Shown here: positions 25,917 to 34,979 of the stretch, piece by piece
Position numbering within the stretch: the stretch's first letter is position 1
Layout of the letters: every line of letters starts with the position of its first letter
Assembly (NCBI GenBank): GCA_034521955.1
Contig: JAXHLT010000003.1
Location: 248,001 to 312,000 of the forward strand
Reading direction: 5' to 3'
DNA: 64,000 nt
Source of the DNA: M55B127 sp034521955
Lineage (GTDB): Bacteria > Bacillota > Halanaerobiia > Halanaerobiales > M55B127
Made by a program: the position numbers and the translations under genes
The notes under the pieces: generated by a model
What the model saw: the letters and a program-made list of their open reading frames with translations, nothing else
Database searches by the model: none
What the model was told of the DNA's origin: nothing

Positions 25917-27284
25917 ATGACAAACTATAAAAATAAAAAAATTGCTGTTATTGGTTTAAGTGAAAGAACCGGATTAGCAGTTACAATAAAAATGCATGAT
26001 TTAGGGGCACATATTACAGTAAGTGATGTTAAAAATGCAGAACAGTTAAAACCTCAATTAAAAATTTTAAATAAATATGACAATATCACCTATGATTTAG
26101 GTGGACATTCTGATAAAATACTAGATGTGGACTTAATTGTTTTAAGTCCGGGAGTACCATCCGATATTGAAATAATTAAAAAGGCAGAGAAAAAAGGTAT
26201 TGAGGTAATAAGTGAAGTTGAACTTGCTTTTAGATTAACAAATGCAAACATTATTGGAATTACAGGTACCAATGGTAAGACAACGGTTACATCTTTAACA
26301 GGTCATATTCTTAAAGATAATTTAGACTGTACTGTAAAAACTGCAGGAAATATAGGGAAACCTTTAATTTCTGAAATACATGGACTAACAGCTAACGATT
26401 GGGTAGTTGTAGAATTAAGTTCTTTTCAATTAGAAAAAATTAAAAAATTTAAACCTGATATTAGTATTTTTACAAATTTTTCTCCCGATCATCTTGACCG
26501 ACATAAAAACATCGATAATTATTGGGAAGCAAAAAATAAAATATATAAAAACCAAACTGAAGATGATATAGCAATTATAAATTATGATGATGAATTTTTA
26601 AGAAACTTAGATAATAAGATTAAAGCGAAACTTATTAAAGTGTCAAATAAAAAAGATATCACAAATGGAATTTACTATGATAAAGATTGGATATATTATA
26701 TAAATAAAAATATTAAGGAAAAAGTTGTTCATAAAAGTGATATACCTTTAATAGGTGATCATAATATTTTAAACACCGGCTTTGCAGTAATGGTTGCAAA
26801 AATATTTGATATATCAAATAAAAAAATTATTGAATCTGTTAAAAGTTATAAGGCTTATTCACATCGCTTAGAAGTGATCTATGACAAGGAATATAAAATA
26901 ATAGATGACTCTAAAGCAACTAATCCCCATGCAGCTATAAATGCGTTACGTTCTTTAAAAAAGCCTTTAATTTTAATTGCAGGTGGTCAAAATAGAGAAG
27001 CTAACTTTTCTTCATTAGCTTATACAATAAAAGAACGTGTAAAAAAAGCTGTAATTTTTGGTGAAACCAAATATCTAATAAAAAAAGAATTAGATAATTT
27101 AGGCTATAAAGATTATGTGATAGTAGATAATATGTATGAGGCGGTCCAGAATGCATTTGAATTTATCGATATAAATGATACACTACTTTTATCACCCGGA
27201 TGTCCAAGTTGGGATATGTATGAAAGTTATAAAAAAAGGGGAAAAGATTTTCAACAAGAAGTAAAAAATATATTTAAAGATTAA
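25917..27284 (+). CDS. murD: UDP-MurNAc-L-alanine--D-glutamate ligase
   Basis: A 455-residue Mur ligase that adds D-Glu to UDP-MurNAc-L-Ala. It has an N-terminal nucleotide-binding domain (KIAVIGLSERTGLAVTIK, LIVLSPGVPSD) and the ATP loop GITGTNGKTTVTSL. The central domain has NFSPDHLDRHKNIDNYWEAKNKI (FSPDHLDRH shown) and the C-domain IDDSKATNPHAAINAL and LLSPGCPSWDMYESYKKRG. All are family hallmarks. The ribosome site TAGGTGGA precedes ATG 25917. It is 11 bases after mraY. Confidence 0.97.
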   Translation: MTNYKNKKIAVIGLSERTGLAVTIKMHDLGAHITVSDVKNAEQLKPQLKILNKYDNITYDLGGHSDKILDVDLIVLSPGVPSDIEIIKKAEKKGIEVISEVELAFRLTNANIIGITGTNGKTTVTSLTGHILKDNLDCTVKTAGNIGKPLISEIHGLTANDWVVVELSSFQLEKIKKFKPDISIFTNFSPDHLDRHKNIDNYWEAKNKIYKNQTEDDIAIINYDDEFLRNLDNKIKAKLIKVSNKKDITNGIYYDKDWIYYINKNIKEKVVHKSDIPLIGDHNILNTGFAVMVAKIFDISNKKIIESVKSYKAYSHRLEVIYDKEYKIIDDSKATNPHAAINALRSLKKPLILIAGGQNREANFSSLAYTIKERVKKAVIFGETKYLIKKELDNLGYKDYVIVDNMYEAVQNAFEFIDINDTLLLSPGCPSWDMYESYKKRGKDFQQEVKNIFKD

Positions 27285-27299
27285 AAGAAGGTGAACATA

Positions 27300-28391
27300 T
27301 TGAAGGATAGATCGTTAGACTATATATTAATATTTGCTGTATTAGCCCTTTTAACAATAGGAATAATAATGATATTTAGTGCTAGTTCTGTAAGAGGAGA
27401 AAATTTATTTAATGATAGCTATCATTTTTTAAAAAGACAGGTAGTCTTTGCAGTAATTGGTTTAATATTGATGATTATTTTTATGAATGTGGATTATCAT
27501 ATTTTTAAAAAGCATGCTAAACTGATAATGCTTTTCGCACTGGTACTTTTGGTCATTGTTTTAATACCAGGTATTGGACGAAAAGTTGGTGGTTCTCGTA
27601 GATGGTTGGGAATTGGTTTTTTGGGTGGACAACCTTCTGAGGTTGCCAAACTTGCATTGATTATGTATATTGCTCAGTTTTATACTAGAAAAGAGGATCT
27701 GATCAATGACTTTAAAACCGGTATTTTGCCTATTTTAATAGTAATGGGTATAATATTTTCATTGATTTTGTTAGAGCCTGATTTAGGTACAGCAGCTTTA
27801 ATTTTAGCTATTACTTTTGTGATGTTATTTGCAAATGGTGCTAAAATATCTCATTTAATATTTTTGGCATTTATCAGTATACCTGGAGTAATGTTTTTTA
27901 TATTATCTGAACCATATAGAAAAGAAAGATTTTTAGCCTTTTTAAATCCCTGGGCTGATCCATTAGATACGGGATATCATATTATCCAGTCACTATTGGC
28001 TTTAGGGTCAGGAGGTATTTTTGGTGTAGGATTGGGTAATAGTCACCAAAAATTCTTATACCTTCCAGAGCCTGGTACAGACTTTATATTTGCAATTATA
28101 GGAGAGGAGTTGGGGTTATTAGCTACTCTGCTTGTAATACTTTTGTATTTAGTAATTGCTTGGAAAGGTTTAAAAATTAGCTATAATACTGAAGATAGAT
28201 TTGGTTCTATACTTGCAATGGGTATTACAGTGTTAATTGTTGGTCAGGCAATATTAAATATAGCTGTTGTAACTGCATCTATACCAATAACTGGAATAAC
28301 TCTTCCTTTTATTAGTTATGGTGGTAGTTCATTAGTTATGTTCTTGTTTTCAATAGGTATTTTACTAAATATATCCAAAAATAATTCTTAG
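27300..28391 (+). CDS. ftsW: SEDS-family septal glycosyltransferase FtsW (SpoVE-like)
   Basis: A 363-residue SEDS protein with about ten membrane helices that polymerises glycan strands with its partner PBP, here presumably the ftsI product. Recognisable stretches are FLKRQVVFAVIGL, the GSRRWLGIGFLGGQPSEVAKLALI loop (QPSEVAKLA), LEPDLGTA, GLGNSHQKFLYLPEPGTDFIFAIIGEELG (PEPGTDFIF) and the C-terminal LPFISYGGSS. TTG 27300 is preferred, since GAAGG lies eight to nine bases upstream; GTG 27291 overlaps that ribosome site. Confidence 0.95.
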   Translation: MKDRSLDYILIFAVLALLTIGIIMIFSASSVRGENLFNDSYHFLKRQVVFAVIGLILMIIFMNVDYHIFKKHAKLIMLFALVLLVIVLIPGIGRKVGGSRRWLGIGFLGGQPSEVAKLALIMYIAQFYTRKEDLINDFKTGILPILIVMGIIFSLILLEPDLGTAALILAITFVMLFANGAKISHLIFLAFISIPGVMFFILSEPYRKERFLAFLNPWADPLDTGYHIIQSLLALGSGGIFGVGLGNSHQKFLYLPEPGTDFIFAIIGEELGLLATLLVILLYLVIAWKGLKISYNTEDRFGSILAMGITVLIVGQAILNIAVVTASIPITGITLPFISYGGSSLVMFLFSIGILLNISKNNS

Positions 28392-28404
28392 GTGGTAATT
28401 ATTA

Positions 28405-29512
28405 ATGAAGGTATTAATTACAGGTGGAGGAACTGGAGGACATATCTATCCTGCTCTATCTGTTGCAGATAAACTTAAAGATAAAGGTTGGGATTTAGAA
28501 TATGTGGGTTCTCCTAACAGTCTTGAGGAGGAAATTCTTAAAAGTACTGATTATAGTTTTCATCCCATAGAAGTTTTACCCTTACCACGCAAAATAAATT
28601 TACAACTCTTCAAATCTTTATTTGTTAGTCTGAAGGCAGTATATGATTCTTATAGGTTAATAAATAAAACTTAATCCAGATGTAATTTTTGGAACAGGTG
28701 GATATGTTACTGGACCTGTTTTATTAAGCGCATTTTTCCATCGAATTCCTACAGTTATACATGAACAAAATATATATCCAGGTATAACAAATAAAATACT
28801 ATCTTATTTTGTTAGCAAGATTGCTGTGACAAATATTGGTGCAAAAAAGTATTTTAGTCAAAGAGTTCAGTCAAAGATTGTTGAAACCGGTAATCCAATA
28901 AGAAAAGAAATAGTACAAACCGATAAAATTACTGGAATCAATAAATTAAGATTGAGTTTGAATAAAAAGACTCTGTTTATTATGGGAGGAAGCCAGGGTT
29001 CTGAAACCATAAATAATGCTTTTTCAGAATCAGCAGAAAAATTATTAAAAAATGATCATCTGCAAATAATAATAATTACAGGTAAAAACAATTATGAAGA
29101 TTTCATTGATAAAAACAAAGATATTATAGATAATTATTCAGAAAGATTAAAGGTGATGCCATATTTAAATAACATAGAATGGGCATATGCAGCAGCTGAC
29201 CTTATAATCTATAGAGCTGGAGCAACTGGATTAGCTGAAATAACCGGATGTGGCTTACCAGCTATTTTAGTACCTTATCCATATTCCGCCGAAGGTCATC
29301 AAAAATATAATGCTGAATTTATGGAAAAAAATGATGCAGCAGTAATGGTTGAAGATATGCATTTTAAAGGTGAAAAATTATATTCTTTAGTAAACAATAT
29401 TATATTTAACGACAATAGGTTAAAAGAAATGTCTAAAAACAGTAAAAAATTAGCTAATATAAACGCGAGTGAAAATATTGCAGATATAATAGAACAGAAA
29501 GCAGGTGAATAA
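28405..29512 (+). CDS. murG: UDP-GlcNAc--lipid I N-acetylglucosaminyltransferase MurG, with an apparent frameshift
   Basis: Both halves of one ~368-residue MurG are present in two frames. The N-terminal part has the G-loop GGGTGGHIYPALSVAD and runs to a stop at 28672-28674. The +1 frame continues at once with KLNPDVIFGTGGYVTGP, VIHEQNIYPGITN, MGGSQGSETIN, YRAGATGLAEITGCGLPAILVPYPYSAEGHQ (RAGATGLAEI shown) and a normal C-terminus. Removing one A from the AAAA run at 28666-28669 restores a continuous reading INKLNPD. MurG converts lipid I to lipid II and is essential, and all its motifs are intact. A sequencing or assembly error is therefore more likely than real loss. Confidence 0.9.
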
Positions 29513-29516
29513 TTAC

Positions 29517-30884
29517 TTGGAATTTGATAACATACATATTATAGGTATTGGTGGTATTTCAATGAGTGGTATTGCAAAAATTTTAATAAATAGGGGATAT
29601 AAAGTAAGTGGTTCTGATATTAAAAAAAATAGCCAAATTGAAATATTAGAGTCTATGGGAGCAGAAATATTTATTGGACATAAAGCTAGTAATTTAAGAA
29701 ATGCTAAAGCAGTTGTTTATACAAATGCTATTGATAAGAATAATGTTGAATTAAAAAAGGCTGAAAAAAAAGAGATTAAGATATATAAAAGAGCACAATT
29801 TTTATCTGAATTATTCAAAGAAAAAGAAACAATAGCAATTACCGGTACTCATGGAAAAACAACAACAACCTCAATGTTAACTTCAGTATTTGTCAATGCA
29901 AGCTTAGATCCTTCAGTTATGATTGGAGGTAACTTAGATTTAATTGGTGGTAATATTAAAGATGGAAACGGTAAATATTTCATCACTGAAGCTGATGAAA
30001 GTGATGGTTCATTTACCTTTTTTGATCCAAAATATGCTATTATAACAAATATAGAGTGGGATCATTTTGATTATTATAAATCTAAAGAGGACCTTATTAA
30101 TAAGTTTATTGAATTTATTGATAAAATCCCAGATGATGGAGGATTAATTATTTGGGGAGAGGCTCTAAAAGAATATCCACAAATTAAAAATCACTGTGAA
30201 AATATAGTTACTTATGGATTAAATAATGAAGATATTACTGCAAAAAATATAACCAAAAAAATGTTTACAACTAAATTTGATTTATTTATAAATGATAAAT
30301 TCATTGATAAAATGATTATTAAAGTACCTGGGGAACATAATGTTTTAAACGCATTAGCCTCATTTGCTTTATCATATACTTTAAAATTCAGTCCAAAAGA
30401 AATAAAAAATGGATTAAATAGATATAATGGAGTAAAAAGAAGGTTTGATAAAAAAGGTATTTACAATAATGCAGTAGTTATTGATGATTATGCACATCAT
30501 CCTACTGAAATAATTAATACAATTAAAACAGCAAAAGATTTAAAACATAATAAGCTATTTGTAGTATTTCAACCACATAGATACAGTCGCACGAAAAACT
30601 TAATGAAAGAGTTCAGCAAGTCTTTTGATGGAGTCGATGAATTAATATTAACAGATATCTATGCTGCTAGTGAAGAACCAATCCCAAACATCAACTCAAA
30701 TAAGTTATATAAGTTAGTAAATCAGCATAAAAACAATGAAAATATTAATTTAAATGTTCATTATATAAAAAAATTCAAAGATATAGAAAAATATTTAAAA
30801 AACAAATTACATCCAGGAGATATCCTATTAACTATAGGAGCAGGTAATGTTCATGAAATAGGCGAAAAAATAGTGGGTGAATAA
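29517..30884 (+). CDS. murC: UDP-MurNAc--L-alanine ligase
   Basis: A 455-residue Mur ligase that starts the stem peptide by adding L-Ala to UDP-MurNAc. Motifs: the N-terminal IHIIGIGGISMSGIAKIL, VVYTNAI, the ATP loop ITGTHGKTTTTSML, EADESDGSF, NIEWDHFDYY, DDYAHHPTEI and VVFQPHRYSR. TTG 29517 is favoured, with GCAGGTGA eight bases upstream inside the murG end, giving MEFDNIHIIGIGG. GTG 29505 is the alternative. Confidence 0.96.
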   Translation: MEFDNIHIIGIGGISMSGIAKILINRGYKVSGSDIKKNSQIEILESMGAEIFIGHKASNLRNAKAVVYTNAIDKNNVELKKAEKKEIKIYKRAQFLSELFKEKETIAITGTHGKTTTTSMLTSVFVNASLDPSVMIGGNLDLIGGNIKDGNGKYFITEADESDGSFTFFDPKYAIITNIEWDHFDYYKSKEDLINKFIEFIDKIPDDGGLIIWGEALKEYPQIKNHCENIVTYGLNNEDITAKNITKKMFTTKFDLFINDKFIDKMIIKVPGEHNVLNALASFALSYTLKFSPKEIKNGLNRYNGVKRRFDKKGIYNNAVVIDDYAHHPTEIINTIKTAKDLKHNKLFVVFQPHRYSRTKNLMKEFSKSFDGVDELILTDIYAASEEPIPNINSNKLYKLVNQHKNNENINLNVHYIKKFKDIEKYLKNKLHPGDILLTIGAGNVHEIGEKIVGE

Positions 30885-30885
30885 G

Positions 30886-31593
30886 ATGAAAAAAGTTAAA
30901 TTTTCTGTTATAGTACTAATTATGATTTTATTAGGTACTGCATTTTATGTATTTTATTCACCTTATTTTACTATCAAAACTATTAAATTAAGAGGTGTAA
31001 ATAGTTTTAATGAAAATTTAATTTCTTCATATATGGAACAATACATTGGTCAAAACATTATTTATTTAAAAAAAGATAAAATAGAAAACAAGATAAGTAA
31101 TTTAAAGTATGTTGATAATGTAACATTTACCAGAGAACTTCCTAATACAGCTCATTTTACAGTTGATGAAAGTGATTTGGTATTTAGATTTATTAGAGAT
31201 GGAAACTATTTTTACCTAGGTAAAAATGGCAATATTTTTTCTCATGAAGAGTTGAAACAAAAAATAATTTTACCTGTAATTAGAGGATATAATATACCTG
31301 AAAATGATAATAAAAAAATACATTATAGCCAAAAGATGAATCAATTTATAGATGAATTAATTAAATATATTGATAATAATGTAAATACTCCAACTCAAAT
31401 AATATTTTCAAATCAAAATGTCACTTTAAAATTTGGTGAAAAGTATGATATCATACTTGGTGAATTAGATAATATTTCAGAAAAGTTTAGGGTTATAGAA
31501 AACTTGTCAGATCAAATAAATCAAAATAATTATGATGTAAATTATGTTGATATTTCTATATATAATAAACCAGTATTAAAATTAAATCAATAG
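30886..31593 (+). CDS. ftsQ: Cell division protein FtsQ/DivIB
   Basis: A 235-residue bitopic membrane protein with a short basic cytoplasmic tail, one helix (FSVIVLIMILLGTAFYVFY) and an extracytoplasmic POTRA domain. The POTRA begins SPYFTIKTIKLRGVNSFNENLI (FTIKTIKLRGVNSF) and continues IGQNIIYLKKDKIENKI, YVDNVTFTRELPNTAHFTV (RELPNTAHFTVDE). That is the standard FtsQ/DivIB layout, completing the FtsQLB complex with FtsL. ATG 30886 follows GGGTGA; GTG 30877 overlaps murC. It is the last gene of the Mur/Fts run before the ftsA promoter. Confidence 0.92.
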   Translation: MKKVKFSVIVLIMILLGTAFYVFYSPYFTIKTIKLRGVNSFNENLISSYMEQYIGQNIIYLKKDKIENKISNLKYVDNVTFTRELPNTAHFTVDESDLVFRFIRDGNYFYLGKNGNIFSHEELKQKIILPVIRGYNIPENDNKKIHYSQKMNQFIDELIKYIDNNVNTPTQIIFSNQNVTLKFGEKYDIILGELDNISEKFRVIENLSDQINQNNYDVNYVDISIYNKPVLKLNQ

Positions 31594-31623
31594 TCAATAT
31601 TAAAAGGAAAATTATCTTCTATG

Positions 31624-31652
31624 TTGAATAATTGTAATAATGTGTATATAAA
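31624..31652 (+). promoter_or_regulatory. Sigma-A type promoter for ftsA-ftsZ
   Basis: TTGAAT, 17-base spacer, TATAAA, in the 109-base gap between ftsQ and ftsA and about 50 bases before the ftsA start. It would allow ftsAZ expression apart from the upstream dcw transcript. Confidence 0.6.
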
Positions 31653-31702
31653 TTTTTAAATATATAAATTGACTTTTTTAAAAGAGAGGAGGCAAAATTT
31701 TT

Positions 31703-32992
31703 GTGAGTAGTCGTAGAATAATAACAGGATTGGATATAGGTACAACAAAAATATGTACTATAATAGCAGAAGTTACACCTAATGATCAGTTTGAAATAAT
31801 CGGTATTGGATTTTCTCCTTCAAAAGGATTAAAAAAAGGAGTAGTTGTAGACATAGATAAGGCTAGTAATTCTATTCGAGAATCTATAAACAAAGCTCAA
31901 ATAATGGCCGGTGTTGAGGTGGATTCTGCATTTATAGGTATTGCTGGTTCACATATTTCTTCAATAAATAATCACGGCGTAGTTGCTGTTTCAGGTGATA
32001 AAAAAGAGATAAGTGAAAATGATATTGATCGTGTAATGGAAGCAGCTCAAATTATTTCTCTTCCTGCAGAAGAGGAAATAATACATGTTATACCAAGAGA
32101 ATTTATAGTTGATGGACACAAAGGAATCAAAGACCCACTTGGTATGTCTGGAGTAAGATTAGAAGTAGAAACCCATATTGTAAAAGGGTCTTCAACTTCA
32201 ATACAAAACTTAGTAAAAAGTGTTATTAGAGCTGGAATTGAGGTAGATGATATTGTATTAGAACCACTTGCTTCTAGTAAATCTGTGCTTACAGATGATG
32301 AAAAGGAGTTGGGGGTAGTTCTAGTAGATTTAGGTGGAGGAACAACTGATATTGTTGTTTTCCATGAAGGCAGTATTGTTGCCACTTACGTTTTACCAGT
32401 AGGTGGAAATCATGTAACTCATGATATAGCTATTGGATTGAGAACACCAATATCTGAAGCAGAAAAAATTAAAATCAACTATGGTTCAGCTTTACCAAAG
32501 GAAATTGAAGGTGAAGAAAACTATATAGATGTTTTATCTGCTAGTGGTGAAGATAAAAGAGAAATACCTTTAAAATTATTAATAAATGTAATTGAACCAA
32601 GAACTAAAGAAATGTATGAGATGATAAACAGACAAATATATTCATCCGGACCCAAAGATTTAACCCCTGCTGGTGTTGTTTTAACAGGTGGTGCTTCTTT
32701 ATTAGATGGATCAGCTAAATTAGCTGAAGATGTATTTGATCTACCTGTTAGATTAGGTAAACCAGATTATGTATATGGGTTATCCGATGTGATTGATGAT
32801 CCTTTATATAAAAATAAAGATGGCAAGATTCCAAAAGCAATTTTTTCAACAGTAATTGGTTTAATAGAATATGGCATGGAGAATGAACCACAAGAATTTA
32901 AAAGTTCAAATAACAAAAATACAAAAAGGGAAAAAGAAATAACAGATTCTTTCTTTTCTAAAATAAAGAGTTGGTTCCAAGATTTCTTTTAA
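31703..32992 (+). CDS. ftsA: Cell division protein FtsA
   Basis: A 429-residue actin-like ATPase that tethers FtsZ to the membrane. Motifs: ITGLDIGTTKICTIIAE (phosphate 1), the SHI 1C-domain region with GIAGSHISSINNHG, LVDLGGGTTDIVVF (phosphate 2), VLTGGASLLDG (adenosine loop). The C-terminal amphipathic tail DSFFSKIKSWFQDFF fits the membrane-targeting sequence. The GTG 31703 start is set by GAGGAGG upstream. ftsZ follows 15 bases downstream. Confidence 0.97.
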   Translation: MSSRRIITGLDIGTTKICTIIAEVTPNDQFEIIGIGFSPSKGLKKGVVVDIDKASNSIRESINKAQIMAGVEVDSAFIGIAGSHISSINNHGVVAVSGDKKEISENDIDRVMEAAQIISLPAEEEIIHVIPREFIVDGHKGIKDPLGMSGVRLEVETHIVKGSSTSIQNLVKSVIRAGIEVDDIVLEPLASSKSVLTDDEKELGVVLVDLGGGTTDIVVFHEGSIVATYVLPVGGNHVTHDIAIGLRTPISEAEKIKINYGSALPKEIEGEENYIDVLSASGEDKREIPLKLLINVIEPRTKEMYEMINRQIYSSGPKDLTPAGVVLTGGASLLDGSAKLAEDVFDLPVRLGKPDYVYGLSDVIDDPLYKNKDGKIPKAIFSTVIGLIEYGMENEPQEFKSSNNKNTKREKEITDSFFSKIKSWFQDFF

Positions 32993-33007
32993 AAGGAGGT
33001 ATATAAT

Positions 33008-34081
33008 TTGTTTGATTTAGGTACAGAAATGGAACAGTTTGCTAATATAAAAGTTATTGGAGTAGGCGGTGGCGGAAATAACGCATTAAATAGAATGATA
33101 GATGAAGGATTAGAAGGTGTAGACTTTACAGCTATAAATACTGATGCCCAGGCTTTAATGGCTTCAAATGCTTCAATGACAATTCGTATAGGACAAAATA
33201 TAACAAAGGGATTAGGAGCAGGTGCTCATCCTCAAATAGGAGAACAGGCAGCTAAAGAAAACATTGAAGAAATACGTGAAGCAGTTAAAGGTGCAGATAT
33301 GGTATTTATAACTGCTGGTATGGGTGGAGGCACTGGAACAGGTGCTTCTCCTATAATTGCTCAAGCAGCAAAAGAAATGGGTGCTTTAACTGTAGGTGTT
33401 GTAACAAAACCATTTACAGTTGAAGGTAAAAAAAGAATGGATAATGCTGTAGAAGGAATTCAAGAATTAAAAGATAGTGTTGATACTTTAATTGTAATTC
33501 CTAATGATAGGTTATTAGATGTTGCAGAACCAAATACTAGTTTAATTGATGCCTTTAAAATTGCAGATAATGTTTTAAGACAGGGAGTACAGGGTATTTC
33601 CGATTTAATTACAATCACTGGTATAATTAACCTTGACTTTGCTGATGTTAAGACAATAATGAAAGACGCTGGAACTGCATTAATGGGCATTGGTGTGGCA
33701 AGTGAAGAAGGCAGAGCTCAAAATGCTGCTAAAAAAGCTATAGAATCACCACTGCTTGAAGCATCTATTGAAGGTGCAAAAGGTGTTTTAATTAACATTA
33801 CTGGTGGAAATGATTTAGGAATTCATGAAGCTAATGAAGCTGCCAAAGTTATTCAAGAGGTATCAGATCCAGATGCTAACATTATTCTAGGAGCAGTAAT
33901 AGATGATGATTATAATAATGAAGTTAAAGTAACAGTTATAGCAACAGGATTTGATAGAGATGCGGTTCAGAAAAAAGTAAAAGAAACCAAGGAAGTAGAA
34001 AAAGACCTTGAAACTGATTTTGATATGGATAACTTTAAAGGTGATGAATTAGATATTCCAGCTTTTTTAAGAAAAAAATAA
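33008..34081 (+). CDS. ftsZ: Cell division protein FtsZ
   Basis: A 357-residue tubulin-like GTPase that forms the Z ring. The GTP tubulin signature GGGTGTG is at residues 106-112, and IKVIGVGGGGNNALNRM, INTDAQAL, TIRIGQ, VTKPF and NLDFADVKTIM (T7 loop) are all in place. The C-terminal peptide DELDIPAFLRKK is the conserved tail that binds FtsA and, in other Firmicutes, SepF. The start TTG 33008 is fixed by a near-perfect AAAGGAGGT. A terminator follows within 30 bases. Confidence 0.98.
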   Translation: MFDLGTEMEQFANIKVIGVGGGGNNALNRMIDEGLEGVDFTAINTDAQALMASNASMTIRIGQNITKGLGAGAHPQIGEQAAKENIEEIREAVKGADMVFITAGMGGGTGTGASPIIAQAAKEMGALTVGVVTKPFTVEGKKRMDNAVEGIQELKDSVDTLIVIPNDRLLDVAEPNTSLIDAFKIADNVLRQGVQGISDLITITGIINLDFADVKTIMKDAGTALMGIGVASEEGRAQNAAKKAIESPLLEASIEGAKGVLINITGGNDLGIHEANEAAKVIQEVSDPDANIILGAVIDDDYNNEVKVTVIATGFDRDAVQKKVKETKEVEKDLETDFDMDNFKGDELDIPAFLRKK

Positions 34082-34109
34082 GTTTTGTTTATTTCAATAA
34101 ATATAAGGG

Positions 34110-34136
34110 TCTCGATGTGTCTACATCGAGATTTTT
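34110..34136 (+). terminator. Rho-independent terminator after ftsZ
   Basis: Perfect nine-base stem TCTCGATGT/ACATCGAGA with loop GTCT, then TTTTT. It lies between the ftsZ stop and the pgeF ribosome site, so pgeF and later genes depend on readthrough or a promoter not seen here. Confidence 0.85.
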
Positions 34137-34159
34137 ATATTTATTATAAAGGTGATAAA

Positions 34160-34966
34160 ATGAATAAATTAATAACAAAAAACAATTTACAGTATTTAGA
34201 AAATCAAGCTTTAAAAGAGTTAGGTTTTGAAGTGATTTTTACAACTAGAAATGGAGGTTTTTCTAATCCTCCTTATGATGAATTAAACTTAGGATTTCAT
34301 ACAGATGATAAAAATTATAAAGTTTTAAAAAATCGCAAAAAATTATTTGAAACATTAGATTATAATCCCGAAAATATAATATTTTCTGAACAAATTCATT
34401 CAAATAAAATTAAAATGGTTGATACAAGTTATAAGAAAAAGGGTGTATTTTCATATAATACAGCAGTTCCCAACATTGATGGAATGGTCTCAACCGATAA
34501 GAGTTTGATATTAGGAGGTTTATTTGCTGACTGTGTACCAGTCTATATTATTGATAAAAACAAGGGATACTTTTCATTGGTTCACTCAGGATGGAAAGGA
34601 ACTTTTGGTAATATAATAACTGTTACTATTGGCTATTTCATTAATAATCTTGAAAGCAAAATAGACGATTTAATTGTCATTATTGGACCTGCAATTTCAA
34701 AAGATGTATACGAAATTGATCAAAACTTAGCAAGTAAATTCAAAGAAAAGTTTGAATTTGATCAACTTTATCTTACTAAATATAATGACAACTTTTATTT
34801 AGATTTAAAAGAGCTTAATAGACAGTTAGCATTAAATTATGGTATTGATAACAGTAATATCTATGTTACAGACTACTGTACATATAAAGATGAAAATTTA
34901 TTTTATTCCTATCGCCGGGATGAAGGCAAAACAGGTAGAATGGCTGCACTAATTACAAGAAATTGA
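34160..34966 (+). CDS. pgeF: Purine nucleoside phosphorylase/laccase-domain protein PgeF (YlmD/YfiH)
   Basis: A 268-residue DUF152 family protein usually found just after ftsZ in Firmicutes. Motifs: FTTRNGGFSNPPYDELNLGFHTDD, EQIHSNKI (His ligand), LFADCVPVYIID (Cys ligand), SLVHSGWKGTFGNI (second His) and SYRRDEGKTGRMAALI at the end. Family members are zinc/copper enzymes acting on adenosine and other purine nucleosides and, in E. coli, correct misincorporated L-Ser in peptidoglycan precursors. ATG 34160 lies behind AAAGGTGAT. The open frame upstream crosses the ftsZ terminator and is not used. Confidence 0.92.
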   Translation: MNKLITKNNLQYLENQALKELGFEVIFTTRNGGFSNPPYDELNLGFHTDDKNYKVLKNRKKLFETLDYNPENIIFSEQIHSNKIKMVDTSYKKKGVFSYNTAVPNIDGMVSTDKSLILGGLFADCVPVYIIDKNKGYFSLVHSGWKGTFGNIITVTIGYFINNLESKIDDLIVIIGPAISKDVYEIDQNLASKFKEKFEFDQLYLTKYNDNFYLDLKELNRQLALNYGIDNSNIYVTDYCTYKDENLFYSYRRDEGKTGRMAALITRN

Positions 34967-34979
34967 TATAGGTGATATA

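Noticed and set aside
28660..28680. Programmed frameshifting or transcriptional slippage in murG
   Set aside because: The A4 run is too short for efficient slippage, and no stimulatory Shine-Dalgarno-like element or pseudoknot is evident. A sequence error or mutation is simpler.
34085..34159. N-terminal extension of pgeF
   Set aside because: The open frame covers the ftsZ terminator hairpin. ATG 34160 has the AAAGGTGAT site and the normal family start.
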